Of a stretch of 64,000 nucleotides of DNA, positions 1 through 8,828 are shown piece after piece. Location: the NCBI RefSeq assembly GCF_007833795.1, contig NZ_CP032702.1:1612001-1676000 (forward strand), written 5' to 3'. The translations under genes and the position numbers were made by a program. Numbering within the stretch: the first letter of the stretch is position 1; every line of letters begins with the position of its first letter. The stretch comes from Candidatus Pantoea soli. Lineage in GTDB: Bacteria; Pseudomonadota; Gammaproteobacteria; Enterobacterales; Enterobacteriaceae. Below the pieces are notes generated by a model. That model was not told the DNA's origin, did not search any database, and worked only from the letters and a program-made list of their open reading frames with translations.

Positions 1-779
1 TGTTCCGTTTTGGTGTACCAGTTCTCAATGGTTTTAGCCGCCGCGGCATCAATGGTTTTCCCCTCAAGGAAATCATCAATTTGCTGGTAGGTTACCCCCA
101 GCGCCACTTCATCCTGCAGGCCCGGACGGTCGTCTTCCAGATCGGCGGTAGGGTGCTTGAGATAAAGATGCTCCGGGCAGCCCAGCGCCTTCAGCAGCTG
201 TTTACCCTGGCCTTTATTCAGCCGGAAAATCGGGTTGATATCGCTGCCGCCGTCGCCGTATTTGGTGTAGAAACCGGTGACGGCCTCAGCGGCATGGTCG
301 GTTCCCACCACCACACCTTTCGTCATGCCGGCAATGCTGTACTGCGCCTTCATGCGCTCGCGCGCTTTTTCGTTGCCGCGCACAAAATCGGATAGCGTAA
401 TGCCGGCCTCTTTCAGCGCCCGCTCGCTGGCCAGCACCGCCTCTTTGATGTTCACCACCAGCGTGCGGTCGGGCTGGATAAAGGCCAGGGCATCCTGACA
501 GTCCTGCTCATCCGCCTGTACCCCGTAAGGCAGCCGCACGGCGATAAACGCATAGTCGTTGTCGCCGCTCTCTTCACGCAGCTCGCTGATCGCCATCTGC
601 GACAGTTTGCCGGTTAGCGTGGAGTCCTGCCCACCGCTGATGCCCAGCACCAGCGTTTTCAGAGACGGATGCGCTTTCAGGTAAGACTTGAGGAAATCGA
701 CGCTGACGCGGATCTCCTGCTGCGGGTCAATAACCGGTTTAACACCAAGGGCTTCAATGATTTCCTGCTGCAATGACAT
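1..779 (-). CDS. nadE: NH3-dependent NAD+ synthetase (3' end cut by window)
   Basis: Cytoplasmic enzyme of the last step of NAD synthesis: it amidates deamido-NAD with ammonia and ATP. The start codon is at 777-779 and about 259 residues are present; the E. coli protein has 275, so roughly 16 C-terminal residues lie beyond the left edge. The ATP-pyrophosphatase P-loop LGISGGQDS is at residues 45-53. In E. coli nadE is directly divergent from osmE; here an MFS transporter gene lies between them. Identification is firm; only the missing end is uncertain. Confidence 0.95.
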   Translation of the reverse strand, partial: MSLQQEIIEALGVKPVIDPQQEIRVSVDFLKSYLKAHPSLKTLVLGISGGQDSTLTGKLSQMAISELREESGDNDYAFIAVRLPYGVQADEQDCQDALAFIQPDRTLVVNIKEAVLASERALKEAGITLSDFVRGNEKARERMKAQYSIAGMTKGVVVGTDHAAEAVTGFYTKYGDGGSDINPIFRLNKGQGKQLLKALGCPEHLYLKHPTADLEDDRPGLQDEVALGVTYQQIDDFLEGKTIDAAAAKTIENWYTKTE

Positions 780-895
780 GAACCTCTCCTCAAATCAGTC
801 GCCTGACGGCATGATGCGAACCTCTGCTAAAGCTAACGTCTCTGCCGCCAAACAACAAGCCGAACGGTAAAGGCTGCCGCTTATCTGCCGGTAAA

Positions 896-2086
896 TCAGG
901 CACCTTTGGGTTTCTGTGCCAGCAGCAGAAACATCAGGATCGCCAGCATAAAGCAGCCAAAAATGGTGGCGGTCATGCTGATGACGGAGGTGCCGCCCAG
1001 CCCGGTGACCGGCACGCTAATGGCACCGAGCGAGAACATGGTCACGCCAATTACCGCTGAGGCGCTGCCGGCGCGATGTCCCTGGCTCTGCATTGCCAGG
1101 GAAGACGCCGTGGTAGCAATCACGCCATTGCTGGCAATGGTAAAGAACAGCGCCACCAGCACCAGCGGCAGCGCGGCCCCGGTTATGCCCGCCAGCAGCA
1201 GACTGCCGGAGGCGATAAACGCCAGCGTCAGCCCGCCTTTCAGCACGCGATATTCCCCCCACAGCGGACAGAGGCGCGCGCTGGTTTGCGAAGCCAGAAT
1301 CAGGCCAAAGCCATTGGCGGCAAAACAGAAGCTGAATGCCTGTGGCGACAGGCCGTAAATCTGCTGCAGCACAAAGGGCGAGGCGCCGATATAGGCGAAC
1401 ATGCCCGACATCATAAAGCCCTGCGTCAGACAGAAGCCCATAAACGGGCGATAGGTGATGACCTGGCCCAGCGCGCCCCAGGCAGAGAACAGCGAACCCT
1501 GGCTGCGCCGTTCCGCCGGCAAGGTTTCGTGCAGTTTCCAGCGCGCCAGAAAAATCAGCAGCAGAGCAATCACGCCCAGCACCACAAAAATACCGCGCCA
1601 GTTCATAACGGTCATCAGTACGCCTCCCAGCACCGGCGCACCAATCGGTGCCAGACCGTTAACCAGCATCAGCAGGGCGAAGAAGCGCGTCAGTTCGTGG
1701 CCGCTGTACATGTCGCGTGCGATGGCGCGGGACAGCACCGCACCGCCTGCGCCGGCCAGTCCTTCAAACAGACGCGCCGCCAGCAGGGTGTGCATATCTT
1801 TCGCCAGCGCACAGCCCAGTGAGGCGATAAACAGCATTGCCAGCGAGAGCAGCAGCGGGCGGATGCGGCCGTATTTGTCACTCATCGGCCCGAACAGTAA
1901 CTGGCCGGCACCCAGTCCAAGCAGACCGGCGGTGAGGCTCAGCTGTGCCGTGGCGGTTTCAGTGTGCAGATCGCGCGCCAGCGTGGGCAGGGCGGGCAGG
2001 TAGAGGTCGATACAGAGTGGCCCGAGCGCGGCCAGCAGGCCGAGCGTAATGGCGTAAACCAGGCGGTTTGAATGTACAGGTGTCAT
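896..2086 (-). CDS. Bcr/CflA-family MFS drug efflux transporter
   Basis: Inner-membrane proton-driven exporter of 396 residues, a usual length for 12-helix MFS proteins. The N-terminus (LCIDLYLPALPTLA) followed by a GQLLFGPMSDKYGR-type loop between helices 2 and 3 is typical of the Bcr/CflA drug-resistance subfamily. An R-D-x-Y motif follows near residue 125. The substrate cannot be read from sequence, so bcr or cflA is not assigned. It lies between nadE and osmE, which are neighbours in E. coli, so it looks like an accessory insertion or a lineage-specific retention. Confidence 0.85.
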   Translation of the reverse strand: MTPVHSNRLVYAITLGLLAALGPLCIDLYLPALPTLARDLHTETATAQLSLTAGLLGLGAGQLLFGPMSDKYGRIRPLLLSLAMLFIASLGCALAKDMHTLLAARLFEGLAGAGGAVLSRAIARDMYSGHELTRFFALLMLVNGLAPIGAPVLGGVLMTVMNWRGIFVVLGVIALLLIFLARWKLHETLPAERRSQGSLFSAWGALGQVITYRPFMGFCLTQGFMMSGMFAYIGASPFVLQQIYGLSPQAFSFCFAANGFGLILASQTSARLCPLWGEYRVLKGGLTLAFIASGSLLLAGITGAALPLVLVALFFTIASNGVIATTASSLAMQSQGHRAGSASAVIGVTMFSLGAISVPVTGLGGTSVISMTATIFGCFMLAILMFLLLAQKPKGA

Positions 2087-2277
2087 TGATCCTCACGCGG
2101 ATGACGTGGCTAAGATGTATTTTCAGCCGGGATTATACGGACCGGTGCACGCTGAAACAGGATCTTTACGAAAACCTGACGTTTTCGCACGACGGGAAAA
2201 TTCAGCCAGTAAGTTGATAAATCTGGATTTATGTTCCAGGCTTAGTGCGACATGGACAATGTATGAGGAACAACAAG

Positions 2278-2613
2278 ATGAAAAAAGTGCTGGGATGTAT
2301 CGCTGCTGCGCTGACGCTGGCAGCTCTGTCTGGTTGTACAACTTACGATCGTGCGGAAAGCTACGTGACTAAGCCAGTGGTGAAGGACGTGAAAAAAGGT
2401 ATGACCCGTGAACAGGTGCGTCAGATTGCCGGCCCGGCATCCACGGAAATCACCATGGTTCACGCGCGCGGCACCTGCCAGACGTATGTCATCGGCGAGC
2501 GTGATGGCAAGCAGCAGACCTATTTTGTGAGCTATAACGACACCGGTCGCGTGATGAACTACGGCTTCCAGAGCTGTAAGGATTACGATACCGATCCGCA
2601 GGCCGGCCAGTAA
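2278..2613 (+). CDS. osmE: osmotically inducible lipoprotein OsmE
   Basis: Small outer-membrane lipoprotein of the SmpA/OmlA (BamE-like) fold, induced by osmotic stress and stationary phase in E. coli. The start at 2278 is chosen because it gives a clean lipoprotein signal with lipobox LSGC (Cys20); upstream in-frame ATGs would spoil it. The mature protein has 92 residues, with the conserved KKGMTREQVRQIAGPAS stretch near residues 41-57. A rho-independent terminator follows at 2630. The neighbours fit E. coli osmE. Confidence 0.93.
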   Translation: MKKVLGCIAAALTLAALSGCTTYDRAESYVTKPVVKDVKKGMTREQVRQIAGPASTEITMVHARGTCQTYVIGERDGKQQTYFVSYNDTGRVMNYGFQSCKDYDTDPQAGQ

Positions 2614-2629
2614 CGGTCAGCAGGATGAC

Positions 2630-2657
2630 AAACGGCCCGTCAGTGACGGGCCGTTTT
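2630..2657 (+). terminator. terminator after osmE
   Basis: The stem AACGGCCCGTC / GACGGGCCGTT is followed by a T-run, just downstream of osmE and 12 bp from the end of the convergent gene at 2669. Confidence 0.85.
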
Positions 2658-2668
2658 TCGTCAGAGGC

Positions 2669-3076
2669 TTATAAGCCGTAAGGACGCGGCACTTCAATGT
2701 ACTCGCCGCCAATTTCACGCTGATAGTAGTGACCTTCCTGCACGTAGTAGCGCTTTCCGTTGTAATCCAGCACGCGCATGCCGCCCGCCGGGGGCGCATC
2801 CGGCGGCTGCACCACCACATAGGTATCCCCCTGACGCTGATAATAACTGCCGTTAAGCAGGTAGTAAGTGAGTCCGCCAATCAGCACCGCCGTGGCGGCT
2901 TCCGGCAGGAAACGCAGCGGGCCAGGATGACCCCAGCGCGGTCCGGGTCCACCCCAGTGCGGACCCGGACCGCCCCAGTGTGGGCCCGGACCGGGGCCCC
3001 AGCCATAGGGATGCGCCAGGACGAGAGTGGGTGCAAGTAGGGTTAACGCCAGCACCCGGGCGATAACGTTTTTCAT
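2669..3076 (-). CDS. secreted DUF6515-like protein with Gly/Pro/Trp repeats
   Basis: A 135-residue exported protein with a signal peptide ending near Ala21. Next come three copies of a seven-residue unit, (H/R)WG(G/H)PGP, at about residues 33-53. A hydrophobic patch (AVLIGGLTYYLLNG) follows, then a Tyr/Val-rich tail with two YY-type motifs (SYYQRQGDTYVVV, RYYVQEGHYYQRE). The tail resembles DUF6515-type periplasmic or surface proteins, a match made from memory of the family. It is monocistronic, convergent with osmE and downstream of tcyP's terminator. Function is unknown; a cell-envelope location is inferred. Confidence 0.7.
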   Translation of the reverse strand: MKNVIARVLALTLLAPTLVLAHPYGWGPGPGPHWGGPGPHWGGPGPRWGHPGPLRFLPEAATAVLIGGLTYYLLNGSYYQRQGDTYVVVQPPDAPPAGGMRVLDYNGKRYYVQEGHYYQREIGGEYIEVPRPYGL

Positions 3077-3229
3077 GGTTGTTCTCCTGCTGTGTCTGAC
3101 AGCAGAATTAGCCTTTTAGCGGGCAAAAACAAGCGAAAAGCGCGCGTTTTTGCCGCTGTTTACCAGGCTTAACACTTTCCTTACGCTGCCACCACGATTG
3201 CGGGAAATTACGGAGAGAAGGGAGCGGAG

Positions 3230-3262
3230 ATAAAAAAAACGGCAGGCCTGCTGGCCTGCCGT
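3230..3262 (-). terminator. terminator after tcyP
   Basis: Read on the minus strand, the stem GGCAGGCC / GGCCTGCC is followed by eight Ts, about 20 bp after the tcyP stop codon. Confidence 0.85.
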
Positions 3263-3282
3263 GATTGCTGTCAAACAGCGGA

Positions 3283-4674
3283 TTAACGGTGCGCCAGTTC
3301 GGCGTGCTCGTCACTCTCCAGCACCTGTTTGTCGGTCATACCCAGCCAGCGGCTGGTCAGGGAACCGGCGGTCATGGAACCATTCACGTTAAGCGCCGTG
3401 CGGCCCATATCAATCAGCGGTTCGATGGAGATCAGCAGCGCCACCAGCGTGACCGGCAGACCCATGGCAGGCAGCACAATCAGCGCGGCAAAGGTCGCAC
3501 CGCCGCCCACGCCCGCGACGCCGGCAGAGCTGAGAGTCACAATGCCGACCAGCGTGGCAATCCACATCGGATCAAAGGGATTGATGCCCACCGTCGGCGC
3601 AACCATTACTGCCAGCATGGTCGGATAAAGTCCTGCGCAGCCGTTTTGACCGATGGTGGCACCAAAGGAAGCAGAGAAGCTGGCGATGGATTCCGGTACG
3701 CCCAGACGACGCGTCTGCGTCTCCACGTTCAGCGGAATGCTGGCGGCGCTGGAGCGGCTGGTGAACGCAAAGGTGATCACCGGCCACACTTTGCGGAAGA
3801 AGCGCATCGGGTTAATGCCGTTCACCGACAGCAGCAGAGCATGCACACCAAACATAATGGCGAGGCCGAGGTAAGACGCCACCACAAAGCCACCCAGCTT
3901 GATAATGTCCTGCAGGTTGGAACCGGCAACCACTTTGGTCATGAGGGCCAGCACACCATACGGCGTCAGCTTCATGATCAGACGCACCAGCTTCATGACC
4001 CATGACTGCAGCGTATCAATCGCCACCAGTACGCGCTCGCCTTTGGCTTTGTCATCTTTCAGCAGCTGCAGCGCAGCCACGCCGAGGAAGGCGGCAAAGA
4101 TCACCACGCTGATGATAGAGGTCGGATTGGCACCGGCCAGATCGGCAAACGGATTTTTCGGGATAAACGACAACAGCAGCTGCGGCGTGCTGAGATCAGC
4201 CACTTTACCGGCATAGTTGCTCTGAATAGCGCTGAGACGTGCTGTCTCCTGTGCGCCCTGTACCAGGCCTTCCGCACTCAGGTGGAACAGCCCGGTCACC
4301 AGCACCCCGACCAGCGCCGAAATTGCGGTGGTAAACAGCAGCACGCCGATGGTCAGCACGCTGATTTTACCCAGCGAAGAGGCATTATGCAGACGCGCAA
4401 CGGCGCTCAGTATGGACGCAAACACCAGCGGCATCACGATCATCTGCAGTAGCTGCACATAACCGTTACCCACAATGTTGAACCAGCTGATGGAGTCTTT
4501 CACCACCGGGTTGTTTTCGCCATAAATCGTCTGCAGCGCCAGGCCAAACACCACGCCTAGTACCAGACCGGTGAGCACGCGCTTTGACAGGCTCCAGCTC
4601 TGGTTGCCCACGCGATTCAGCACCACCAGCAGGGCGACGAACGCCACGATATTAATAATCAGAGGAAAATCCAT
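3283..4674 (-). CDS. tcyP: L-cystine:cation symporter TcyP (YdjN)
   Basis: Inner-membrane uptake system for L-cystine in the dicarboxylate/amino acid:cation symporter (SDF) family; 463 residues, the same size as E. coli YdjN. It carries the family's serine-rich motif ([15 protein letters not shown], near residue 310) and the C-terminal substrate/cation segment with [11 protein letters not shown]. In E. coli it belongs to the sulfur regulon (CysB), but I do not call a CysB site here. Its neighbour ydjM is also its neighbour in E. coli. Confidence 0.93.
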   Translation of the reverse strand: MDFPLIINIVAFVALLVVLNRVGNQSWSLSKRVLTGLVLGVVFGLALQTIYGENNPVVKDSISWFNIVGNGYVQLLQMIVMPLVFASILSAVARLHNASSLGKISVLTIGVLLFTTAISALVGVLVTGLFHLSAEGLVQGAQETARLSAIQSNYAGKVADLSTPQLLLSFIPKNPFADLAGANPTSIISVVIFAAFLGVAALQLLKDDKAKGERVLVAIDTLQSWVMKLVRLIMKLTPYGVLALMTKVVAGSNLQDIIKLGGFVVASYLGLAIMFGVHALLLSVNGINPMRFFRKVWPVITFAFTSRSSAASIPLNVETQTRRLGVPESIASFSASFGATIGQNGCAGLYPTMLAVMVAPTVGINPFDPMWIATLVGIVTLSSAGVAGVGGGATFAALIVLPAMGLPVTLVALLISIEPLIDMGRTALNVNGSMTAGSLTSRWLGMTDKQVLESDEHAELAHR

Positions 4675-4828
4675 GCTTAACTCCAGAGATATGCCGCGGC
4701 CCCAATTGGCAGAGGCACGTAATACAGTCAGGTTCCTTAAAGGAATGTCAGGGATGTTAGCAGTTGATCAAAGGGCAGGCTTATACCCAAAAAGAATGGC
4801 TTATAACTATCGCGTTGAATTTGTGGCT

Positions 4829-5419
4829 TTATTGACCGTTATGGAGAGTAATCAGCCGGCCGACGCCATTTTGCAGGGTATTGAACAGCTGCTCAGGCCA
4901 GCCGTTAGCACCAAAAGAGGGCATGCCAGGCGGGAACCACAGGGCGTAGCCGACCAGCGCGAGGCACAGTGCCCGCTCCAGCTGGTTACCCTTCTGACTG
5001 CTCAGCAGCGGCAGGCGGAAGCGCCAGCGGCACGGCCACAGCAGCGGCACACCGGCCGGGGTCAGCATATCGGCGACGATGTGGCTCAGGTAGCCCAGCG
5101 TCAGGCCCTGCAGGACATCGGCTGGCAGGAAACCGTCGGCGGGCACGTTAATCTGAAACAGCCATAACCCGAGCGCCACCGCCAGCAGGCTATGCGTAAA
5201 TCCGCGATGGCCAAACGCCCGGGCGATAGGGTGTGACAGCCAGCGCAGACGCTGGCCCAGCAGGGATTTCGGATGATCAATATCCGGCAGCAGACAGGTC
5301 AGCAGCGTCGCGGGCACCAGATGCCACCAGTCGGCCGCTGCCATAACCGGTGTCAGTTCAGCACGTTTAGCAAAAATCGCACTGGCGATGGCAAAAATGA
5401 TGTGGCCTTCGGCCGTCAT
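4829..5419 (-). CDS. ydjM: inner-membrane YdjM, metal-dependent hydrolase-like, SOS gene
   Basis: A 196-residue membrane protein of the DUF457/YdjM family, the same length as E. coli YdjM. Conserved motifs are PDIDHP at residues 45-50 and GHRGFTHS at 70-77, the histidine/aspartate pattern of putative metal-dependent hydrolases. The start giving MTAEGH is chosen because it matches the E. coli N-terminus; a longer frame begins at 5452 but overlaps the LexA box. E. coli ydjM is LexA-controlled, and a LexA-type box lies 20 bp upstream here. The molecular function is not known. Confidence 0.9.
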   Translation of the reverse strand: MTAEGHIIFAIASAIFAKRAELTPVMAAADWWHLVPATLLTCLLPDIDHPKSLLGQRLRWLSHPIARAFGHRGFTHSLLAVALGLWLFQINVPADGFLPADVLQGLTLGYLSHIVADMLTPAGVPLLWPCRWRFRLPLLSSQKGNQLERALCLALVGYALWFPPGMPSFGANGWPEQLFNTLQNGVGRLITLHNGQ

Positions 5420-5438
5420 GATAAAACCTGGCTGCAAA

Positions 5439-5458
5439 AACTGTCGATGCATCCAGTA
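5439..5458 (-). promoter_or_regulatory. LexA box upstream of ydjM
   Basis: The sequence AACTGTCGATGCATCCAGTA fits the LexA consensus CTGT-N8-ACAG with one mismatch in the second half (CCAG for ACAG). It starts 20 bp before the ydjM start codon, where a repressor would block the promoter. Confidence 0.7.
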
Positions 5459-5559
5459 TAGGGATTTATCCAGTAAATGAGAACGGTGACGCTGTAACGA
5501 AGAGTGAATTTTTTTGCCGCACCTGAACAGCGCGGATGCCTGTCCGGGCGCTGCGCCCG

Positions 5560-6318
5560 CTACCGTGCCAGCCAGCCGCCATCCACCGCCAGCGTATAGC
5601 CGTTGACATAGTCGGACGCGCGCGAAGCCAGAAAAACAACCGGCCCCATCATATCCTCTGGCTGACCCCAGCGTCCGGCGGGGATGCGGCTCAGAATTTC
5701 CTGCTGACGCGCCGCGTCGTTGCGCAGCGCCGTGGTGTTATTGGTAGCCATGTAGCCCGGTGCAATGGCATTCACGTTAATGCCATAAGGTGCCCATTCG
5801 TTGGCCATCAGCCGGGTCAGGCCGAGCACGGCGCTTTTTGAGGCCGTATAGGAGGGCACGCGAATCCCCCCCTGAAAAGAGAGCATGGACGCGATATTGA
5901 TAATTTTCCCGCCGTTGCCCTGCGCAATGAACTGACGCGCCACCTGTTGCGACAGGAAAAAGACACTTTTGCTATTGATGTTCATTACCGCATCCCAGTC
6001 CTGTTCACTGAAGGTCAGGGCGTCCGCGCGCCGGATAATCCCGGCGTTGTTGATCAGGATATCAAGGCGTCCGGCGAGCCTTATTGCCTGTTCCACCACC
6101 TGCGGGACGATAGCGGGCTGCGTCAGATCGGCCTGAATTGACCAGAAACGCCGCCCCTGTGCAGCGACCTGTTCCGCGGTATCACCCGGGCCGGCGCGGT
6201 TAACGCCAATAATGTCGCAGCCTGCCTGCGCCAGGCCGAGCGCCATGCCCTGACCCAGGCCGGTGTTGCAGCCGGTAATCAGGGCAATTTTACCTTCCAG
6301 ATTAAACGCGTTAAGCAT
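5560..6318 (-). CDS. kduD: 2-dehydro-3-deoxy-D-gluconate 5-dehydrogenase KduD
   Basis: NAD-dependent short-chain dehydrogenase of pectin/uronate breakdown, interconverting 2,5-diketo-3-deoxygluconate and 2-keto-3-deoxygluconate. It has 252 residues with the cofactor motif TGCNTGLGQG at 15-24, NNAG at 90-93, and the catalytic triad Ser144, Tyr157 and Lys161. The stretch from KIINIASMLSFQGG to VPSYTASK is nearly identical to E. coli KduD. The usual partner kduI is not adjacent. A KdgR-like operator lies about 66 bp upstream. Confidence 0.92.
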   Translation of the reverse strand: MLNAFNLEGKIALITGCNTGLGQGMALGLAQAGCDIIGVNRAGPGDTAEQVAAQGRRFWSIQADLTQPAIVPQVVEQAIRLAGRLDILINNAGIIRRADALTFSEQDWDAVMNINSKSVFFLSQQVARQFIAQGNGGKIINIASMLSFQGGIRVPSYTASKSAVLGLTRLMANEWAPYGINVNAIAPGYMATNNTTALRNDAARQQEILSRIPAGRWGQPEDMMGPVVFLASRASDYVNGYTLAVDGGWLAR

Positions 6319-6383
6319 GCGGCCTTCCTCTTCAGTGCAGTGGATAAGGCATCTTAGTCACCGTGAAGCCGTGCTTCAATAAA

Positions 6384-6402
6384 AATGAAACGCTATTTTA
6401 AT
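6384..6402 (-). promoter_or_regulatory. putative KdgR operator upstream of kduD
   Basis: AAATGAAACGCTATTTTAA: the left half TGAAAC matches the KdgR half-site exactly and the right half ATTTTA has one change from RTTTCA, with the correct 3-bp spacer. KdgR controls kdu genes in pectinolytic enterobacteria. Motif match only. Confidence 0.5.
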
Positions 6403-6491
6403 TATTTGTGAGGCAGGTCAGGCAGGGACAGTGCTGGGCCGCGCCGCGCGATAACCGCCAGCCCGGCAGGCGGCGGCAGAGATGGGAAAGG

Positions 6492-7160
6492 CTAGTTGAA
6501 CAGATGTGCGGCCTGCAGCTGGGTTAAATCGTCCAGCTTCACATTGGCCAGGGACCAGCGCGCGTCGTCGCGGTGTGCGGCTGCCGGAACCACAATGGCG
6601 CGCATCCGCGCGGCCTTACAGGCAATCATGCCGTTAAAGGAGTCTTCCAGCGCCACGCAGTTGAGTGGATCAACGCCCAGTTTTGCTGCCGCATCCAGAT
6701 AGACCTGCGGATGCGGCTTGCTATAAGGCAGCGCTTCGGCAGAGGCAAGGGCAGTAAAATAGTGGCGCAGGTTGAACATCTCCAGCACGCGCTCCAGCAT
6801 GGCGAGCGGTGAAGCCGATGCCAGCGCAATCTGCAGGCCCTGCTGCTGGCACAGCTGCAGCGCCTGTTCCACGCCCGGCAGCAGCGGACGGCGCGCTTCC
6901 ACCAGTTCCAGCGCCCGCGCAATGATGCGCTGCGTGACTTCCGCCTGGTCCGGGCCTTGCCACGGCAGCGCTTCGTACCACATCCGCACGGTCTGATCGA
7001 TACGCAGACCCAGCGTGTCCGGCAGTTCATGCCGGCGGCTGATATCCACCTGCAGGCTGGCGAAAATCTCCAGTTCAGCCTGATCCCACAGCGGTTCCGA
7101 ATCAATTAGTAAACCATCCATATCAAAAATAGCGGCCAGTACGGGACGACGATAAGACAT
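6492..7160 (-). CDS. hxpB: hexitol/sugar phosphatase HxpB (YniC)
   Basis: Cytoplasmic HAD-superfamily phosphatase of 222 residues. E. coli YniC/HxpB acts on 2-deoxyglucose-6-phosphate and hexitol phosphates. HAD motifs are visible: nucleophile FDMDG (Asp13, Asp15), motif II SAS at 115-117, motif III Lys148 in YSKPHP, and motif IV LEDS at 171-174. The cap domain lies between motifs I and II. It is divergent from yniB, as in E. coli. The preceding 173-bp gap to kduD holds only the KdgR-like site. Confidence 0.9.
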   Translation of the reverse strand: MSYRRPVLAAIFDMDGLLIDSEPLWDQAELEIFASLQVDISRRHELPDTLGLRIDQTVRMWYEALPWQGPDQAEVTQRIIARALELVEARRPLLPGVEQALQLCQQQGLQIALASASPLAMLERVLEMFNLRHYFTALASAEALPYSKPHPQVYLDAAAKLGVDPLNCVALEDSFNGMIACKAARMRAIVVPAAAHRDDARWSLANVKLDDLTQLQAAHLFN

Positions 7161-7304
7161 AACACAGCTCCGTTGATGATTTGCTCTACCTTAACATGAC
7201 GATGGCGGAAAACCGACGCACGCCAGGTAACGCATTTATCAGGAAAATTTACCGCAGTGCAGGTAGACTTAGGGCAAATCTACTGTTCGTGAAGGGACGA
7301 CACT

Positions 7305-7841
7305 ATGACGTATCAACAGGCTGGCCGCATCGCCATCCTCAAGCGCGTGGCTGGCTGGGTTATTTTTATTCCGGCACTGCTGTCCACACTGATTTCCATC
7401 CTTGGCTTCATGTTTAAGCACAGCGAAAAACAACCTGGCATTGATGCGGTGATGCTCGACTTTGTGCACGTCATGGTCGATATGGTGAAATTTAATACCC
7501 CGTTTTTGAATTTTTTCTGGCAAAACTCACCGGTACCGGAGTTCAGCGGCAGTGCGAACCTGGGCTTCTGGTTTATCTATATTCTGATTTTTGTTGGCAT
7601 GGCGCTGCAGGCGTCCGGCGCGCGCATGTGGCGCCAGTCACGCCATGTGAAAGAGGGCATTGAAGATCAGATGATCCTTGAACAGGCGAAAGGCAGTGAA
7701 GGGCGCTCGCGCACCCAGCTGGAAGAGAAAATCCGCGTACCGCATCACACCATCCTGCTGCAGATTTTCCCGCTCTATGTTCTGCCGGTGATTATCGCCG
7801 TGGCGGGCTATTTCGTACTGAAGCTACTCGGCATGATCTGA
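7305..7841 (+). CDS. yniB: YniB family inner-membrane protein
   Basis: A 178-residue conserved membrane protein of unknown function. Hydrophobic segments lie near residues 18-38, 86-103 and 150-175, separated by a charged cytoplasmic-type stretch (QSRHVKEGIEDQMILEQ). Size, sequence style and position between hxpB and yniA match E. coli YniB. It ends 3 bp before the convergent yniA stop, so the two genes share termination space. No biochemical role is known. Confidence 0.88.
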   Translation: MTYQQAGRIAILKRVAGWVIFIPALLSTLISILGFMFKHSEKQPGIDAVMLDFVHVMVDMVKFNTPFLNFFWQNSPVPEFSGSANLGFWFIYILIFVGMALQASGARMWRQSRHVKEGIEDQMILEQAKGSEGRSRTQLEEKIRVPHHTILLQIFPLYVLPVIIAVAGYFVLKLLGMI

Positions 7842-7844
7842 CGG

Positions 7845-8738
7845 TCAGGCCGGCCTGGCCTGACGGTGCCCCAGCATATCTTCATTAAGCAACTGGCCAA
7901 TGGCGAACTGCGCTTCGCCGGTCCAGTTGCCACCAAACACGTTTGCGCGGTTCAGCAGATAGTAAAGCTGGTACACCGGCTGGCGCTGCGAAAAGCCTTC
8001 CGGCAGCGGCCACACGGCATGGTATCCGTCATAAATCTCACGCGGTAATCCGGTGTAATAACTCAGCATCGCCAGGTCGCATTCGCGATCGCCCCAGTAG
8101 CAGGCCGGATCAAACAGCCAGGGGCCGCTGGCGCTGCCGGCACAGTTAGCCGGCCAGAGATCGCCATGTAATAACGAGGGTTGCGGATGGTGGTTTGCCA
8201 GGCTGCGCTGTACACAGGCAATAATCACATCCATATCGCCGTACTGGATACCTTTTTCCGCCGCCAGCTGCAGCTGCCAGCCAATACGCTGCTCGGCAAA
8301 AAAAACCGACCAGCGGCGCAGCCAGCTGTTGGGTTGCGGCGTGGTGGTGATGTTGTTATCGAAGTCCAGGCCAAACTGCGGCTGCTCGCTCCACTGGTGC
8401 AGCCGGGCGAGCTGCTGGCCAAGCTGAAAGGCGCTGTGCGGATTCAGCGGTTCCGGCTGAATATACTCAAGCAGCAGAAAGCTGGTGTCGCGGTCGTTCC
8501 CGACGCCATAGACTTTGGGCACCCGTACCGTCTGGGTCCGTGCCAGCAGATCAAGCTGGTCAGCTTCCCAGCTGAACAGGGTAAGCATGTCGCGCGTGTT
8601 GCACTTCACAAACACATCCAGCTCGCCATAGCGGATGCGCCAGGCCGGGTGAACGTCCCCGCCTGGCAGTTCACGACGATCGGTGATTTCGGCTTCGCCG
8701 GCGTACTCGCTTAACAGTCGATGAATGGCTGACCACAT
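7845..8738 (-). CDS. yniA: fructosamine kinase-family protein YniA
   Basis: A 297-residue cytoplasmic kinase-like protein of the fructosamine/ketosamine-3-kinase family, which phosphorylates glycated amines or proteins so that they break down. Key motifs are the catalytic loop HGDLWPAN at residues 191-198 and the metal-binding FDPACYWGDREC at 209-220. The N-terminal lobe has a Lys (VFVKCNT) typical of the ATP site. The synteny (yniB, ydiZ) equals E. coli. The physiological substrate is unproven. Confidence 0.9.
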   Translation of the reverse strand: MWSAIHRLLSEYAGEAEITDRRELPGGDVHPAWRIRYGELDVFVKCNTRDMLTLFSWEADQLDLLARTQTVRVPKVYGVGNDRDTSFLLLEYIQPEPLNPHSAFQLGQQLARLHQWSEQPQFGLDFDNNITTTPQPNSWLRRWSVFFAEQRIGWQLQLAAEKGIQYGDMDVIIACVQRSLANHHPQPSLLHGDLWPANCAGSASGPWLFDPACYWGDRECDLAMLSYYTGLPREIYDGYHAVWPLPEGFSQRQPVYQLYYLLNRANVFGGNWTGEAQFAIGQLLNEDMLGHRQARPA

Positions 8739-8828
8739 GGGGTTGTCCTCTTTATCCGCTGCTTAAGGTCGATTGTAACGCTCCACAGTCGAGCGAAAAC
8801 CCGTCTGACGCCTCTTTTGTGCAGTGCG

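Noticed and set aside
2106..2372. 88-codon frame overlapping the osmE start
   Set aside because: Out of frame with osmE, which has a clear lipoprotein signal; no ribosome site or homology.
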